Shown piece by piece: positions 1 through 7,847 of a stretch of DNA of 64,000 bases. Within the stretch, counting starts at the first letter, position 1, and the number at the start of each line of letters is the position of its first letter. The stretch comes from Prevotella multiformis DSM 16608 (GTDB taxonomy: Bacteria; Bacteroidota; Bacteroidia; Bacteroidales; Bacteroidaceae), in the NCBI RefSeq assembly GCF_000191065.1, contig NZ_GL872282.1, forward strand, positions 240,184-304,183. Reading direction: 5' to 3'. The notes beneath the pieces are model-generated. The model searched no databases. It was not told the origin of the DNA and worked only from the letters and a program-made list of their open reading frames with translations. A program made the position numbers and the translations under genes.

Positions 1-1693
1 GATGCTGTGCCGCCAGCCTGCGAAGTTCCTTGCGTCGCTCCGGCGTGAGGTCCATCATCATTTCATAGAAACCGTTGATGGGCGGATTGGTGTCCCAATC
101 CAAAGAGGCGTAAATATCATCCAGATCGCCTTTGGCTGCGAAACTCACCGGCTTTGTTTCATGGCTGTCCCTCTTCTCCGTCAGTGGTGCAACAGACGGC
201 TGTGGCGGTGCAGTCGTAACCTTCGGCGTAACCTGCGCCTGCGGTTTGGGAGGCATACGCCTTGCCGGGCTTTCCTTTTTCGCCGTCTTTTTCTTCTTGG
301 CGGGGGCTTCCTGCTTGCGTACTTCCTCGGTCATGCCCCAGAGGTCGAGCAGGGAGAGCTGCACGCCCTCCGAATAATCGGGGCGGCGCGGCTCTATCTC
401 CGACTTTTCTTCCTCCGGCTGCGGTGTTGCCGCTTCGGGCTTCGCTGCCATTTCATGACGTGGCTGTATCTCAGGAGTGACAACCGGTGTGGAAATGGTT
501 TCTGTTACCGTGCTTTTCCCCTGTGCCGGATGCAGGCTGTGCATTTCATACAGCTTTTTGTCCAACTTATACAGCTCAATATCCATATGTTCCCGCAAAT
601 CCTCCGCCATTTGCCCGATGCCGTCCCGGTGCATGACTTTATAGGCTGGTTTCCCGTAAGGGTCTGTGCCGCTTATCAGATCCGAGTGGGGAATCATGCC
701 GATGCTGCCGACATACCCGTTCTGGAAACTGCCTATCGGTGTCTTTTCCGTCTGCACGAACAACTCTTCATAATCGTACAGCTCCCGTTTCTTGCCGCTG
801 TTCTTTTGCAGGATAATCAGGTCGCTGCCCACTTCCGTACCCGCGTTGTCCGTGAAGAGGTTGTTCGGCAGGCGTGCGACTCCCACCAGATTGGCATTAC
901 GCATCATATACTCGCGTATGGGCGCGTTGGACGGTGCGTCCAGTACCCCTTGAGAGGTGATGAACGCCACGATGCCGCCCTCACGCACCGCGTCAAGGCT
1001 TTTCAGGAAGAAGTAGTTGTGTATTGCCTTCGGTGCGGAACGCCTTGCCGGGTCTTGGCTTCCTGTAAATTCCGGGTCGAACACAGCCACGTCGCCGAAC
1101 GGGATGTTCGAGATGGCAAGGTCGAAATAGTCCGTGAAGGGCTTCTCTATCTTCTCGAATCCCTGCACCCTTACCTTTTGGTCGGGATGCAGGTGTCCCA
1201 ATATCTTGCCCGTCATCAGGTCTTTCTCGAAAGCCATGATGTCCGCGTCCGGCTTGTTTTCCAGCACGGCATCCACGAATGCGCCCACGCCCGCCGACGG
1301 CTCCAGCACACGGTCGGGACGTATGCCGTGTTCATGCAGAGCCTCCGCAATCGTGCCGGTTATCTCCGGCGGGGTGTAGAAAGCGGTCAGCACGGACTGC
1401 TTCATGGCATCCACGTACCGCTTGTACTCCGTATCGTCCTTGCTGTTTTCACGCACCAGCCTGTGCAGTTCTACCGTAGGGGTAAACAGTTCGAGGTCCG
1501 ATTTCGCCCAATGCACGGCATCCGTCAGTTCCTTTGCAGGATTCAGTATGCACTTCAACCCGCCGAAACCGCAATACTTCCGAAGTATGGCTTGTTCCTC
1601 GGCGGTTGCCGTCCTCCGTTCCCTGTCAAGGATGAATGCCGTCCGTATCGCCTCGATGTTGTCCCGCAGCCGTTGTTTGCGGTTAAACGCCAT
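1..1693 (-). CDS. N6 adenine DNA methylase / helicase-like protein of conjugative elements (partial)
   Basis: The gene reads leftward off the window edge, so only about 564 N-terminal residues are present. I translated it by hand from the ATG at 1693. It has a SAM-binding motif I (EPSAGVGAF) and a catalytic motif IV of the NIPFG type, as in the large methylase-helicase proteins of Bacteroidetes conjugative elements. Those proteins are usually far longer, with an SF2 helicase part after the methylase; that part would lie outside the window. Its start overlaps the end of the DUF1896 gene by 11 bases, so the two are probably translationally coupled. Inferred role: modification or protection of element DNA during transfer. 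The rightward open frame covering the same bases is a shadow. Confidence 0.85.
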   Translation of the reverse strand, partial: MAFNRKQRLRDNIEAIRTAFILDRERRTATAEEQAILRKYCGFGGLKCILNPAKELTDAVHWAKSDLELFTPTVELHRLVRENSKDDTEYKRYVDAMKQSVLTAFYTPPEITGTIAEALHEHGIRPDRVLEPSAGVGAFVDAVLENKPDADIMAFEKDLMTGKILGHLHPDQKVRVQGFEKIEKPFTDYFDLAISNIPFGDVAVFDPEFTGSQDPARRSAPKAIHNYFFLKSLDAVREGGIVAFITSQGVLDAPSNAPIREYMMRNANLVGVARLPNNLFTDNAGTEVGSDLIILQKNSGKKRELYDYEELFVQTEKTPIGSFQNGYVGSIGMIPHSDLISGTDPYGKPAYKVMHRDGIGQMAEDLREHMDIELYKLDKKLYEMHSLHPAQGKSTVTETISTPVVTPEIQPRHEMAAKPEAATPQPEEEKSEIEPRRPDYSEGVQLSLLDLWGMTEEVRKQEAPAKKKKTAKKESPARRMPPKPQAQVTPKVTTAPPQPSVAPLTEKRDSHETKPVSFAAKGDLDDIYASLDWDTNPPINGFYEMMMDLTPERRKELRRLAAQH

Positions 1694-2135
1694 ATTCCCC
1701 GATATAAAGGACGGCGGCTCCCGTCAGCTCCGTGTAGAGCAGGTCGTATTCGGGCGACAGGGCGAAATTGTCGTCCGAAAGGTCATAGGCGGAGAATACG
1801 TTGCCGACCGGCGGCAGCAACTTTCGGATGAAGGCTTCGCGTTTCTTTCCCGGCACTTCGTCGGCAAACTCGTTTTCCACGACTTCGCGGAGGATGGCGT
1901 ACTTGGAATAGCGAAGCCCCCGCAGGAGCGTGTCCATCGCCAACTCCTGCGCCCCTTCGGGCGGATAGCCTTCGAGCCGCGCACGCTCATACGTTTCGGC
2001 GGCACGGTCGGCACGCTCCCGGATGAAGGCATCGTCGGAAGCCTGTTCAAACCTGTTCGTGCGGAGGTAGTCCAGCAGGTACAGACCGTAATAGGAAAAG
2101 TCGGTCTGACCCTCGTTTTTCTTCTTGTTGTTCAT
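1683..2135 (-). CDS. DUF1896 family protein
   Basis: A 150-residue protein beginning MNNKKKNEGQTDFSYYGLYL. The FSYYGLYLLDYL start and the middle segment GAQELAMDTLLRGL are typical of DUF1896, a small family found almost only in Bacteroidetes conjugative elements, between the topoisomerase and methylase genes as here. An in-frame ATG lies further upstream at 2201, but it falls inside the terminator hairpin (2197-2221), so I chose the ATG at 2135. It has no signal peptide or membrane segment. The molecular function is unknown. It overlaps the methylase start by 11 bases and is separated from topB by a strong hairpin. Confidence 0.8.
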   Translation of the reverse strand: MNNKKKNEGQTDFSYYGLYLLDYLRTNRFEQASDDAFIRERADRAAETYERARLEGYPPEGAQELAMDTLLRGLRYSKYAILREVVENEFADEVPGKKREAFIRKLLPPVGNVFSAYDLSDDNFALSPEYDLLYTELTGAAVLYIGEYGV

Positions 2136-2239
2136 TACTTTGGAATTTAGTGGATTGATAATGACGGGGATAGTCGTCTGAAAAGGAGAAAGAAAAGGCA
2201 CTCGGTATCCCTCCGAGTGCCACCACTAAATCCAAAGTA
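2136..2239 (-). terminator. Nested hairpin: intrinsic terminator inside a long inverted repeat
   Basis: The inner stem pairs GGCACTCGG (2197-2205) with CCGAGTGCC (2213-2221). Read leftward it is followed by a T-rich tract (TTTTCTTT), the form of a rho-independent terminator for topB. It is enclosed by imperfect arms CCACTAAATCCAAAGTA (2223-2239) and its near complement (2136-2153), the latter directly before the DUF1896 start codon. The outer arms could form an alternative fold that couples termination to expression of DUF1896 and the methylase. Confidence 0.65.
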
Positions 2240-2373
2240 TGAGTGTAATCCGGTATCGAAGAACAATTCATTACTCTGAACAAGTGGCAAAGGTAGTGCA
2301 AATCGAAGACAATACGAAATAAACCCGTTTATTTCTATTGTTGAGGTGCAGCCTACTTTCTCAAAAGTTAATA

Positions 2374-4464
2374 CTATTTCTTCCGTCCTGAAAATTTCCT
2401 GCTCGTGTTCCTTTCGGGGAACACGAAAGTCGTGTTATAGTCCCCGTCAAAGGCGACTATGGCGTCGAAGCTCTTGCCCTGCTTGCTCTTGAAGCCTTTG
2501 AGCAGCTTCGTATGCCCGTCGGTGAGCAGGTCTTTGATCTCGTCATCGGAAAGGGTGCGGTTCGCTTTCAGGCGGAACACGGGCAGCCCGCACTCCGCGT
2601 TGTCGCAGCGTACCACCTTGCCGTAGAACTGCATGCTGCCCGTCCCGCACTTGGGACACTTGCAGCCGGAATCCCTGCGGGCGAACAGTTTGTCGCACGA
2701 GAGCAGTTCGGAGGTGATTTCGCGTGTGTACGCCTCTATCTCCCTGCGGAAGGTTTCGGCGGGCATTTCCCCGCGCTCGATGCGTGCCAGATTCTTCTCC
2801 CATTCGCCCGTCATGGTTACGTCGGCGATGCGCATCGTCTTCACGACCGAATAGAGGGCAAGCCCTTTTTCAGTCGGCACAAGCGATTTCTTGCAGCGTT
2901 CCATGTAGCCGCGCTTGAAGAGCGTTTCGATAATCGCCGCACGGGTGGCGGGCGTGCCGATGCCGCAGTCCTTCAACGCCTGACGGAGTGCATCGTCCTC
3001 TATGTCCTTGCCCGCCGTTTCCATTGCCGACAACAGTGTCGCTTCTGTATGCAGCGGCTTGGGTTTGGTCTTTCCCTCCGTGATGGAGCAGCCTTTCAGC
3101 GTCAGCGTGTCGCCTTCCCGCCAATCGGGGATGGAGGTTTCTTCCTTGTCCTCCACGCTATAGACGGCACGCCATCCGGCTTGCCTGATGACGCTGCCTT
3201 TCACCGTGAACTCCACTCCGGCACACTCCGCCGTGACGGTGGCGGTGTCCTTGACGCATTTTTCGGAGAAAGCCTCGATCATGCGTCCGGCAACCATCTG
3301 ATAGACGGTGCTGTCCTCTTTGGAGAGGAATAGTGGCTTCTCGCCCGTGACGAGCAGGGCGTGGTGGTCCGTCACCTTGCCGCCGTCCACGCTTCTGCGT
3401 GTCGGGACGCATTTCGGCTGCACCTTGCCTTTCCATTCGGGCAAAGCCCCGATGAAGGCGAGCAGCTTGGGGATTTCGGCGAACACGTCTTCGGGTATGT
3501 AGCGGCTTCCGGTTCGCGGATAGGTGATGAGCTTCTTCTCGTAAAGCTTCTGCGCGATTTCAAGCGTCTGTTCCGCCGTGAAGCCGTGCTTGGCGTTGGC
3601 TTCCTTCTGGAGCGTCGTCAGGTCGTACAGCAGCGGTGTTTCCTCCGTCTTCTCCTTGCGTTCGGCTTTCGTGACGGTGGCTGTGCCTGCCGACTTCACC
3701 TTATTATATAGTTCCGTCGCAGGCTCTTTCTCTTTCCACTTTTCGGAAGAGGAAAACTTCACCGTTCCTTCATCGCAGCCGTCCGTTGCGATATGGAGCT
3801 GCCAGAAGGCTTCGGGCGTGAAGCGGCGGTTCTCCCAATAGCGTGCGCACACCATCGCCAACGTGGGTGTCTGCACCCGCCCGATGGAGTACGTGCCGTG
3901 TCCGGCGGCGATGGAGAGTGCCTGCGTGCCGTTGATGCCCACGAGCCAGTCTGATTCGCTCCGCGCTTTGGCGGCAAGATAGAGGTTGTCGTATTTGCCG
4001 CCCGCTTCGAGGTTGCGCAGTCCCTCGCGGATAGCCTTGTCGGTAAGCGAGCTTATCCAGAGGCGGACGAACGGGGTGGTGCATCCGGTATAATGGTAGA
4101 GGTAGCGGAAGATAAGCTCACCCTCGCGCCCTGCATCGGTCGCCACGATGATCTGTTCGCTTTCCTTGAATAGCCGGGCAACGGTCTTGATCTGCGCCAC
4201 CACGCCGCTGTCGGGCTTGTAGCCCTTCTCCGTCTTTACCTGACGGGGGACGAGCGTGAAGGTGTCGGGAATGACGGGCAGATTGTCACGGACGAAACCG
4301 CGTATGCCGTAGCCGTCGGGCATGGCAAGCTGCACAAGGTGTCCGAACGCCCAAGTCACGGCGTAGCCGCCTCCCTCGAAATATCCTTCCTCTCTCTTTG
4401 TCGCGCCCACGATACGGGCGATCTCACGTGCCACAGACGGCTTTTCTGCAATGATTGTCTTCAT
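2374..4464 (-). CDS. topB: DNA topoisomerase III, Exc-type protein of the excision operon
   Basis: A type IA topoisomerase of 696 residues that relaxes and decatenates DNA through a 5'-phosphotyrosine intermediate. The Toprim domain is at the N-terminus, with EKPSVA at 7-12 and the metal site DAGREGE at 110-116. The catalytic tyrosine is Tyr315 in LITYPRTGSRY. The C-terminus carries a zinc ribbon (CKCPKCG, then CDNAEC). It is the fourth gene of an operon ordered like CTnDOT xis2c-xis2d-orf3-exc, where exc encodes a topoisomerase III-like protein. The gene ends before a hairpin terminator. Its leader carries the CCACTAAATCCGAAGTAA motif seen before other genes of the element. Confidence 0.95.
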   Translation of the reverse strand: MKTIIAEKPSVAREIARIVGATKREEGYFEGGGYAVTWAFGHLVQLAMPDGYGIRGFVRDNLPVIPDTFTLVPRQVKTEKGYKPDSGVVAQIKTVARLFKESEQIIVATDAGREGELIFRYLYHYTGCTTPFVRLWISSLTDKAIREGLRNLEAGGKYDNLYLAAKARSESDWLVGINGTQALSIAAGHGTYSIGRVQTPTLAMVCARYWENRRFTPEAFWQLHIATDGCDEGTVKFSSSEKWKEKEPATELYNKVKSAGTATVTKAERKEKTEETPLLYDLTTLQKEANAKHGFTAEQTLEIAQKLYEKKLITYPRTGSRYIPEDVFAEIPKLLAFIGALPEWKGKVQPKCVPTRRSVDGGKVTDHHALLVTGEKPLFLSKEDSTVYQMVAGRMIEAFSEKCVKDTATVTAECAGVEFTVKGSVIRQAGWRAVYSVEDKEETSIPDWREGDTLTLKGCSITEGKTKPKPLHTEATLLSAMETAGKDIEDDALRQALKDCGIGTPATRAAIIETLFKRGYMERCKKSLVPTEKGLALYSVVKTMRIADVTMTGEWEKNLARIERGEMPAETFRREIEAYTREITSELLSCDKLFARRDSGCKCPKCGTGSMQFYGKVVRCDNAECGLPVFRLKANRTLSDDEIKDLLTDGHTKLLKGFKSKQGKSFDAIVAFDGDYNTTFVFPERNTSRKFSGRKK

Positions 4465-4494
4465 ATTCTTCTGTCGTTTTGAATTTTACAAATG

Positions 4495-4512
4495 TTACTT
4501 CGGATTTAGTGG
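4495..4512 (-). promoter_or_regulatory. Recurrent leader motif CCACTAAATCCGAAGTAA upstream of topB
   Basis: Read leftward, this 18-base motif lies 30 bases before the topB start codon. Close copies lie directly before the DUF1896 start (2136-2153), in inverted orientation at 2223-2239, and as CCACTGAATCCGAAATG directly before the rightward HTH gene at 7448. Its position at gene starts suggests a regulator or RNA-level site shared by genes of the element. Confidence 0.45.
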
Positions 4513-4523
4513 CGGACACGGGA

Positions 4524-6101
4524 TTACATCTTCATGCCCTTGTTGTTTCTTTTCTGCTGCTGTTGCTGTGCGGTGTCCTTCGGGGCGGTCTGTCCCTTCC
4601 GCAACGGCTCTTTCAGGTTCTTGGTAGCCTCGTTGGTCTTGCCCTCGCTGTTCACCGCCACCTGCGTGCGGCTCTCGTTGGAAGGGGCGACCTTCTGCGC
4701 GTTGTCGGGGTTGGTGTCGTAGCGGTACGGGCGTCCCTTCTCCGGGTTGAACTTGATGTACATCGTGGCGTGGAAGCCCTGCTTGTCGGTCACGTTCTCT
4801 AATTTCACGGCTTTGCCAGCCACGTAGTCGGCTTTCTGCTGTTCGGTGAAGTCCACGCCGCTCCATTTGCTGATGGGGCGGATGCTGCCGTCGGCGTTCG
4901 TCCACGTGTTGCGGCGTTGCTCCTTGTTCGTGCCTCCGGCATTCTCCGTACCCTGCGCCTGTCCCTGTGCGGGGGTGTTCTTCGTTTCCTGCGTCCGGGC
5001 GGTACGGGGCGACCTGCCGGTTCCCGGCACGAACTCCACGCCGCGCTGCTCCACGTTCACTTGCAGGGTGGTGACGAACTTCCTGCCGTCCTTGCGCTCG
5101 ATGAGCTTGTCGCGCACGGGCAGCCCGGCACGCAGCATGTCCTGCTCCTGCTTGGTGATTTCCGTCTTGCCGATGCGTTCCGGTATGCGCACCTTGTTCG
5201 TCGGGACATCCGTGATTTCGTTCGTCTTGCGGTCAATACTGACGAACGAGGGGATGATCTCGCCCGTTTCCCTGTCCACGAGGTCCACGACCCTGCCGAG
5301 GTTGCCTGTTTCGCGCAGGTTCTTCCGGTCGTCGTCGGAGAACTTGTGTTCCTTGTACTCGTCGAGCTTCTGCTCCTTGCGGATGAAGTGCGGCACAAGG
5401 CTGACATTGCCCTCGCCGTCCTTCTTGAAGGAGAGGCGGGCGTCCAGCTCGAAAGCCTCTCCGCCGAAATTGGGCGACACCCTCACCAAGTCGGACTTGC
5501 CGTAGTTGAGCATTCTGTTAAGGTCGCCCGACTTTTCAAGGTCGTCGCGCTTCACGCCCCATTTCTCCTCCAACTCCTGCCAGTTGATCTTGCTCTCGTC
5601 GATGGGCTGGTAGCCCCGGTTGCCCTGCGTCTGCTGCGGGCTTTCCTGATTCTGTTCGTTTTTCTGTTCCATCTCTTCCTGTTTTTTAGGTTCGTCATCT
5701 TGTTTCTGTTCCGGTTGTTCCTGCTTTTCGGCGGACTGCTCCTCCTGTACTTTCTTTTCGTAGCCGGAGGTGTCCACCTTGTGGGGCGCAAGCAGTTCCT
5801 TGTTGCCGTCGGGGTCTTTCAGCAAGTCCTTGATAACCTCCAGCAGCTTGTCGGCTTGGTCCGCCGCGACACGGTAGAAACCGAAGCGGCTGGGTTCCTT
5901 GCACTGCCGGAAGAAGTTCTTGAAGAAGTTGTCCAGCACGTCGCCGTGCCGGTCGAATTGCAGGAAACTCTGCGCGTTCTCCGCTTTCGCGGGGATGCGC
6001 TTGGGGGAGCCGTCGGCGTTCAGCCCGGCTACCACGCTGATTTCGCCCGTCTTCTCGTCACGGACAACCAGCACGTCCTTTTCGTCTTTTTTCTTTGCCA
6101 T
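4524..6101 (-). CDS. DUF4099/DUF3945 domain protein (orf3 position of the excision operon)
   Basis: A hydrophilic protein of 525 residues, beginning MAKKKDEKDVLVV. An N-terminal DUF4099-type region (roughly 1-110) is followed by a low-complexity Glu/Gln/Lys stretch (about 125-170). DUF3945-like repeats come next, with IPS.VSIDRKTNE, then a C-terminal Gln/Lys tail. Proteins of this type sit before topoisomerase III genes in many Bacteroidetes conjugative elements. In CTnDOT the equivalent position is orf3, reported as not needed for excision. No enzymatic motif is visible. The gap to topB is about 60 bases and to the HTH gene upstream about 20 bases, so they are almost certainly cotranscribed. 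Confidence 0.8.
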   Translation of the reverse strand: MAKKKDEKDVLVVRDEKTGEISVVAGLNADGSPKRIPAKAENAQSFLQFDRHGDVLDNFFKNFFRQCKEPSRFGFYRVAADQADKLLEVIKDLLKDPDGNKELLAPHKVDTSGYEKKVQEEQSAEKQEQPEQKQDDEPKKQEEMEQKNEQNQESPQQTQGNRGYQPIDESKINWQELEEKWGVKRDDLEKSGDLNRMLNYGKSDLVRVSPNFGGEAFELDARLSFKKDGEGNVSLVPHFIRKEQKLDEYKEHKFSDDDRKNLRETGNLGRVVDLVDRETGEIIPSFVSIDRKTNEITDVPTNKVRIPERIGKTEITKQEQDMLRAGLPVRDKLIERKDGRKFVTTLQVNVEQRGVEFVPGTGRSPRTARTQETKNTPAQGQAQGTENAGGTNKEQRRNTWTNADGSIRPISKWSGVDFTEQQKADYVAGKAVKLENVTDKQGFHATMYIKFNPEKGRPYRYDTNPDNAQKVAPSNESRTQVAVNSEGKTNEATKNLKEPLRKGQTAPKDTAQQQQQKRNNKGMKM

Positions 6102-6120
6102 CTGAAAAATGTTTTAATGG

Positions 6121-6471
6121 TTATTTTTGAAAGAAATTATGGATACGGGCCTTGTAGAAGGCTATATCTTCCTTGCGGAAGTCCTTTACATGTTCGGAGA
6201 GGAACGTCAGCACGTCCGCCTCGCTGTAATAGGTCTTTTTGCCGAGCGTCTTGTAAGGCAGCGCGCCGATGCTGCGGTAGCGTTGCAGGGTGCGCTTGCT
6301 GATTTGGAGCAGCATGCACAGGTCTTGGTTGTCGAAAAGCCTGATCCCGTTCATCGGGTTCGGGGCTTTGCCGGACGGCTGCATGGAGAGCAGCATCTCG
6401 TCCTGACGGTCGAGCCGTTCCATCACCTTCTGCATCCAGTTCTCGAAATTGTTGCGGGTAAGCAGTTCCAT
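6121..6471 (-). CDS. xis2d: Excisionase-like small HTH protein (xis2d position)
   Basis: A 116-residue protein. After a coiled N-terminus (MQKVMERLDRQDEML) it carries a MerR/excisionase-type winged HTH at about 45-95, with LLQISKRTLQRYRSIGALPY as recognition region, then a short C-terminal extension. Proteins of this size and fold act as directionality factors: they bend DNA at the attachment site and shift the integrase to excision. Its start is 3 bases beyond the stop of the preceding HTH gene, so the pair is tightly coupled. The symbol rests on operon order as in CTnDOT, not on a sequence comparison. Confidence 0.7.
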   Translation of the reverse strand: MELLTRNNFENWMQKVMERLDRQDEMLLSMQPSGKAPNPMNGIRLFDNQDLCMLLQISKRTLQRYRSIGALPYKTLGKKTYYSEADVLTFLSEHVKDFRKEDIAFYKARIHNFFQK

Positions 6472-6474
6472 GTC

Positions 6475-6831
6475 CTACGTCCTCCTTCCTTTGGGTCTGC
6501 CGCCCGTGCGCAGCGTGTGGTTGCGTTTCAGCTGTTCCGGTGTCGCGGCTTCGCCCGTGACGGTGCTGTCTTCGAGCAGGCGGTCTATTTCAGACTGCCG
6601 GTAGCGGCACTTGCCGCGCAGCACGACATAGGCGATGCGCTGTTCGCTGCGCATGCGCTGGAGGGTGCGGCAACTCACGTTCAGCAGGTGCGCCGCCTCG
6701 CGGGTGGTGAGCAGCCTGTCGGGGGATTCTTCCTTCCTACCGCCGGAAACGGCACGCACGTGTGCCGCTATCTCGGCTATCTGTTCCGTCAATGCGGTGA
6801 AGGCGGAACTTTCCATCGTTATCACTTTCAT
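6475..6831 (-). CDS. xis2c: Excisionase-like small HTH protein (xis2c position)
   Basis: A 118-residue protein, first gene of the leftward operon. The HTH spans about 45-95, with LLTTREAAHLLNVSCRTL followed by a basic wing; the C-terminus is strongly basic (RPKGRRT). The frame stays open upstream to 7065, but I start at the ATG at 6831 (MKVITM), preceded by AAAGGA at a ribosome-binding distance. An ATG further upstream would only add MFMQINQKKGLN. The position matches xis2c of CTnDOT, needed with xis2d for excision. The divergent intergenic region upstream holds palindromes that could be its regulatory sites. Confidence 0.7.
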   Translation of the reverse strand: MKVITMESSAFTALTEQIAEIAAHVRAVSGGRKEESPDRLLTTREAAHLLNVSCRTLQRMRSEQRIAYVVLRGKCRYRQSEIDRLLEDSTVTGEAATPEQLKRNHTLRTGGRPKGRRT

Positions 6832-7117
6832 ATTCAGTCCTTTCTTTTGGTTTATTTGCATGAACATAGGCTGCGCCTCGGCATACCGTTCAAGCGAGCT
6901 TGACGTGCTGCGCTCGGCTTGCGCTATGTTTCTGCGACAAAATTCGGCAATAAACCAAAGGGGCTTTAACAGCTCACTACGTGGCTCACGTAAGATTTTT
7001 ACGGATAATGGCTCCGTAACCCGGACAGACGACGCAACAAGCTGCCTTTTAGTGGGAAACGGCACGTGTTCAAGGCGGCTTCGTTACCTTTGCGGCAAAC
7101 TCTGAAATGTTTTGCTT
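6832..7117. promoter_or_regulatory. Divergent control region between excision operon and rightward HTH genes
   Basis: 286 bases without a gene. It contains TACGTG-GCT-CACGTA (6978-6992) and TTACGGA-7-TCCGTAA (6999-7019), two adjacent inverted repeats of operator size, and further short dyads near 6885-6930 (CAAGCGAGCTTG). TCCGTAACC at 7013-7021 recurs on both sides of the integrase upstream region (9545-9553, and reversed at 9640-9648). This is the natural place for control of excision. Confidence 0.5.
7085..7092 (+). promoter_or_regulatory. -7 box TACCTTTG for the rightward HTH genes
   Basis: TACCTTTG matches the Bacteroidetes -7 consensus TAnnTTTG and lies 25 bases before the ATG at 7118. 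No good -33 TTTG is seen at the expected distance. Confidence 0.5.
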
Positions 7118-7411
7118 ATGGAAATAGTATCTATCGAGAAAAAGACCTTCGAGATGATGGTGGCGTCCTTCAACGCCCTCGCGGAGAAGGTAGCCGCCCT
7201 GAGGCGCAGGAGCGACGGCGGGCGGATGGAAAGGTGGCTCACGGGCGAGGAGGTCTGCGGGCAGTTGAGGATCAGCCCGCGCACGTTGCAGACCTTGCGT
7301 GACAGGCGGCTTATCGGCTACTCGCAGATTAACCGCAGGTTCTATTACAAGCCGGAGGAGGTCAAAAAGCTCATTCCGCTTGTCGGCACGCTCTATCCCT
7401 GCGGGAAATGA
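7118..7411 (+). CDS. Small HTH domain protein, rightward, function unknown
   Basis: 97 residues: an amphipathic N-terminus (IEKKTFEMMVASFNALAEKVAAL), then a MerR/excisionase-type HTH at about 40-85 (WLTGEEVCGQLRISPRTLQTLRDRRL). I start at the ATG at 7118; the frame also has a TTG at 7112, which is less likely. It is divergent from the excision operon, with a second HTH gene 36 bases downstream in the same direction. Fold and size suit a DNA-bending or recombination directionality factor, or a repressor of the excision operon. Which of these it is cannot be told from sequence. Confidence 0.75.
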   Translation: MEIVSIEKKTFEMMVASFNALAEKVAALRRRSDGGRMERWLTGEEVCGQLRISPRTLQTLRDRRLIGYSQINRRFYYKPEEVKKLIPLVGTLYPCGK

Positions 7412-7447
7412 TTTGATTTTTATTATTCACAACCCACTGAATCCGAA

Positions 7448-7756
7448 ATGATGATGAACGAGAACAATGAAGTGTTTACAATGGAGGACGAGCCGCTTGC
7501 CTCCGTCGTGCAGAACATGCGCAAAGGCTCGAAATGGCTCTCCGCCTTTCTGGAAAGTTACCGCCCGCCGTTGGACGGGGAACGTTACCTGACGGACAGG
7601 GAGGTGGCGGAACTGCTCCGTGTCAGCCGCCGCACCTTGCAGGAGTACCGCAACAACAGGGTGCTGCCCTTTATCCTTTTGGGAGGGAAGGTGCTTTACC
7701 CCGAATCGGGGTTGCGTGAGCTGCTGGAGGCGAACTACCGCAAGCCGATGGAATAA
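7448..7756 (+). CDS. Small HTH domain protein, rightward, function unknown
   Basis: 102 residues with an acidic N-terminus (ENNEVFTMEDEPL) and an excisionase-type HTH at about 52-95 (YLTDREVAELLRVSRRTLQEYR). The gene begins with ATG ATG ATG; 7448 is the first, and 7451 or 7454 are possible. The leader contains CCACTGAATCCGAAATG, a variant of the motif upstream of topB and DUF1896. It is cotranscribed with the HTH gene at 7118 and ends at a bidirectional terminator. It belongs to the same fold family as the two Xis-like proteins, giving four small HTH proteins in 1.6 kb. Confidence 0.75.
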   Translation: MMMNENNEVFTMEDEPLASVVQNMRKGSKWLSAFLESYRPPLDGERYLTDREVAELLRVSRRTLQEYRNNRVLPFILLGGKVLYPESGLRELLEANYRKPME

Positions 7757-7773
7757 GGCGGCTGCATGAAAAA

Positions 7774-7818
7774 AAAGGAAACGGGCAACTCCTTCACGGG
7801 GCTGTCCGTTTCCTTTTT
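7774..7818. terminator. Bidirectional intrinsic terminator
   Basis: AAAGGAAACGG (7774-7784) pairs with CCGTTTCCTTT (7806-7816), flanked by an A tract on the left and a T tract on the right. It separates the rightward HTH pair from the leftward RhuM-like gene and can serve both strands. Confidence 0.8.
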
Positions 7819-7847
7819 ATTCTTATTATTATATGTCTTCTGCGTTT

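Noticed and set aside
2..1831. 609-codon rightward open frame at the left edge
   Set aside because: It lies opposite the methylase and DUF1896 genes, whose leftward translation carries clear family motifs; the rightward product is Arg/Leu/His-rich with no domain.
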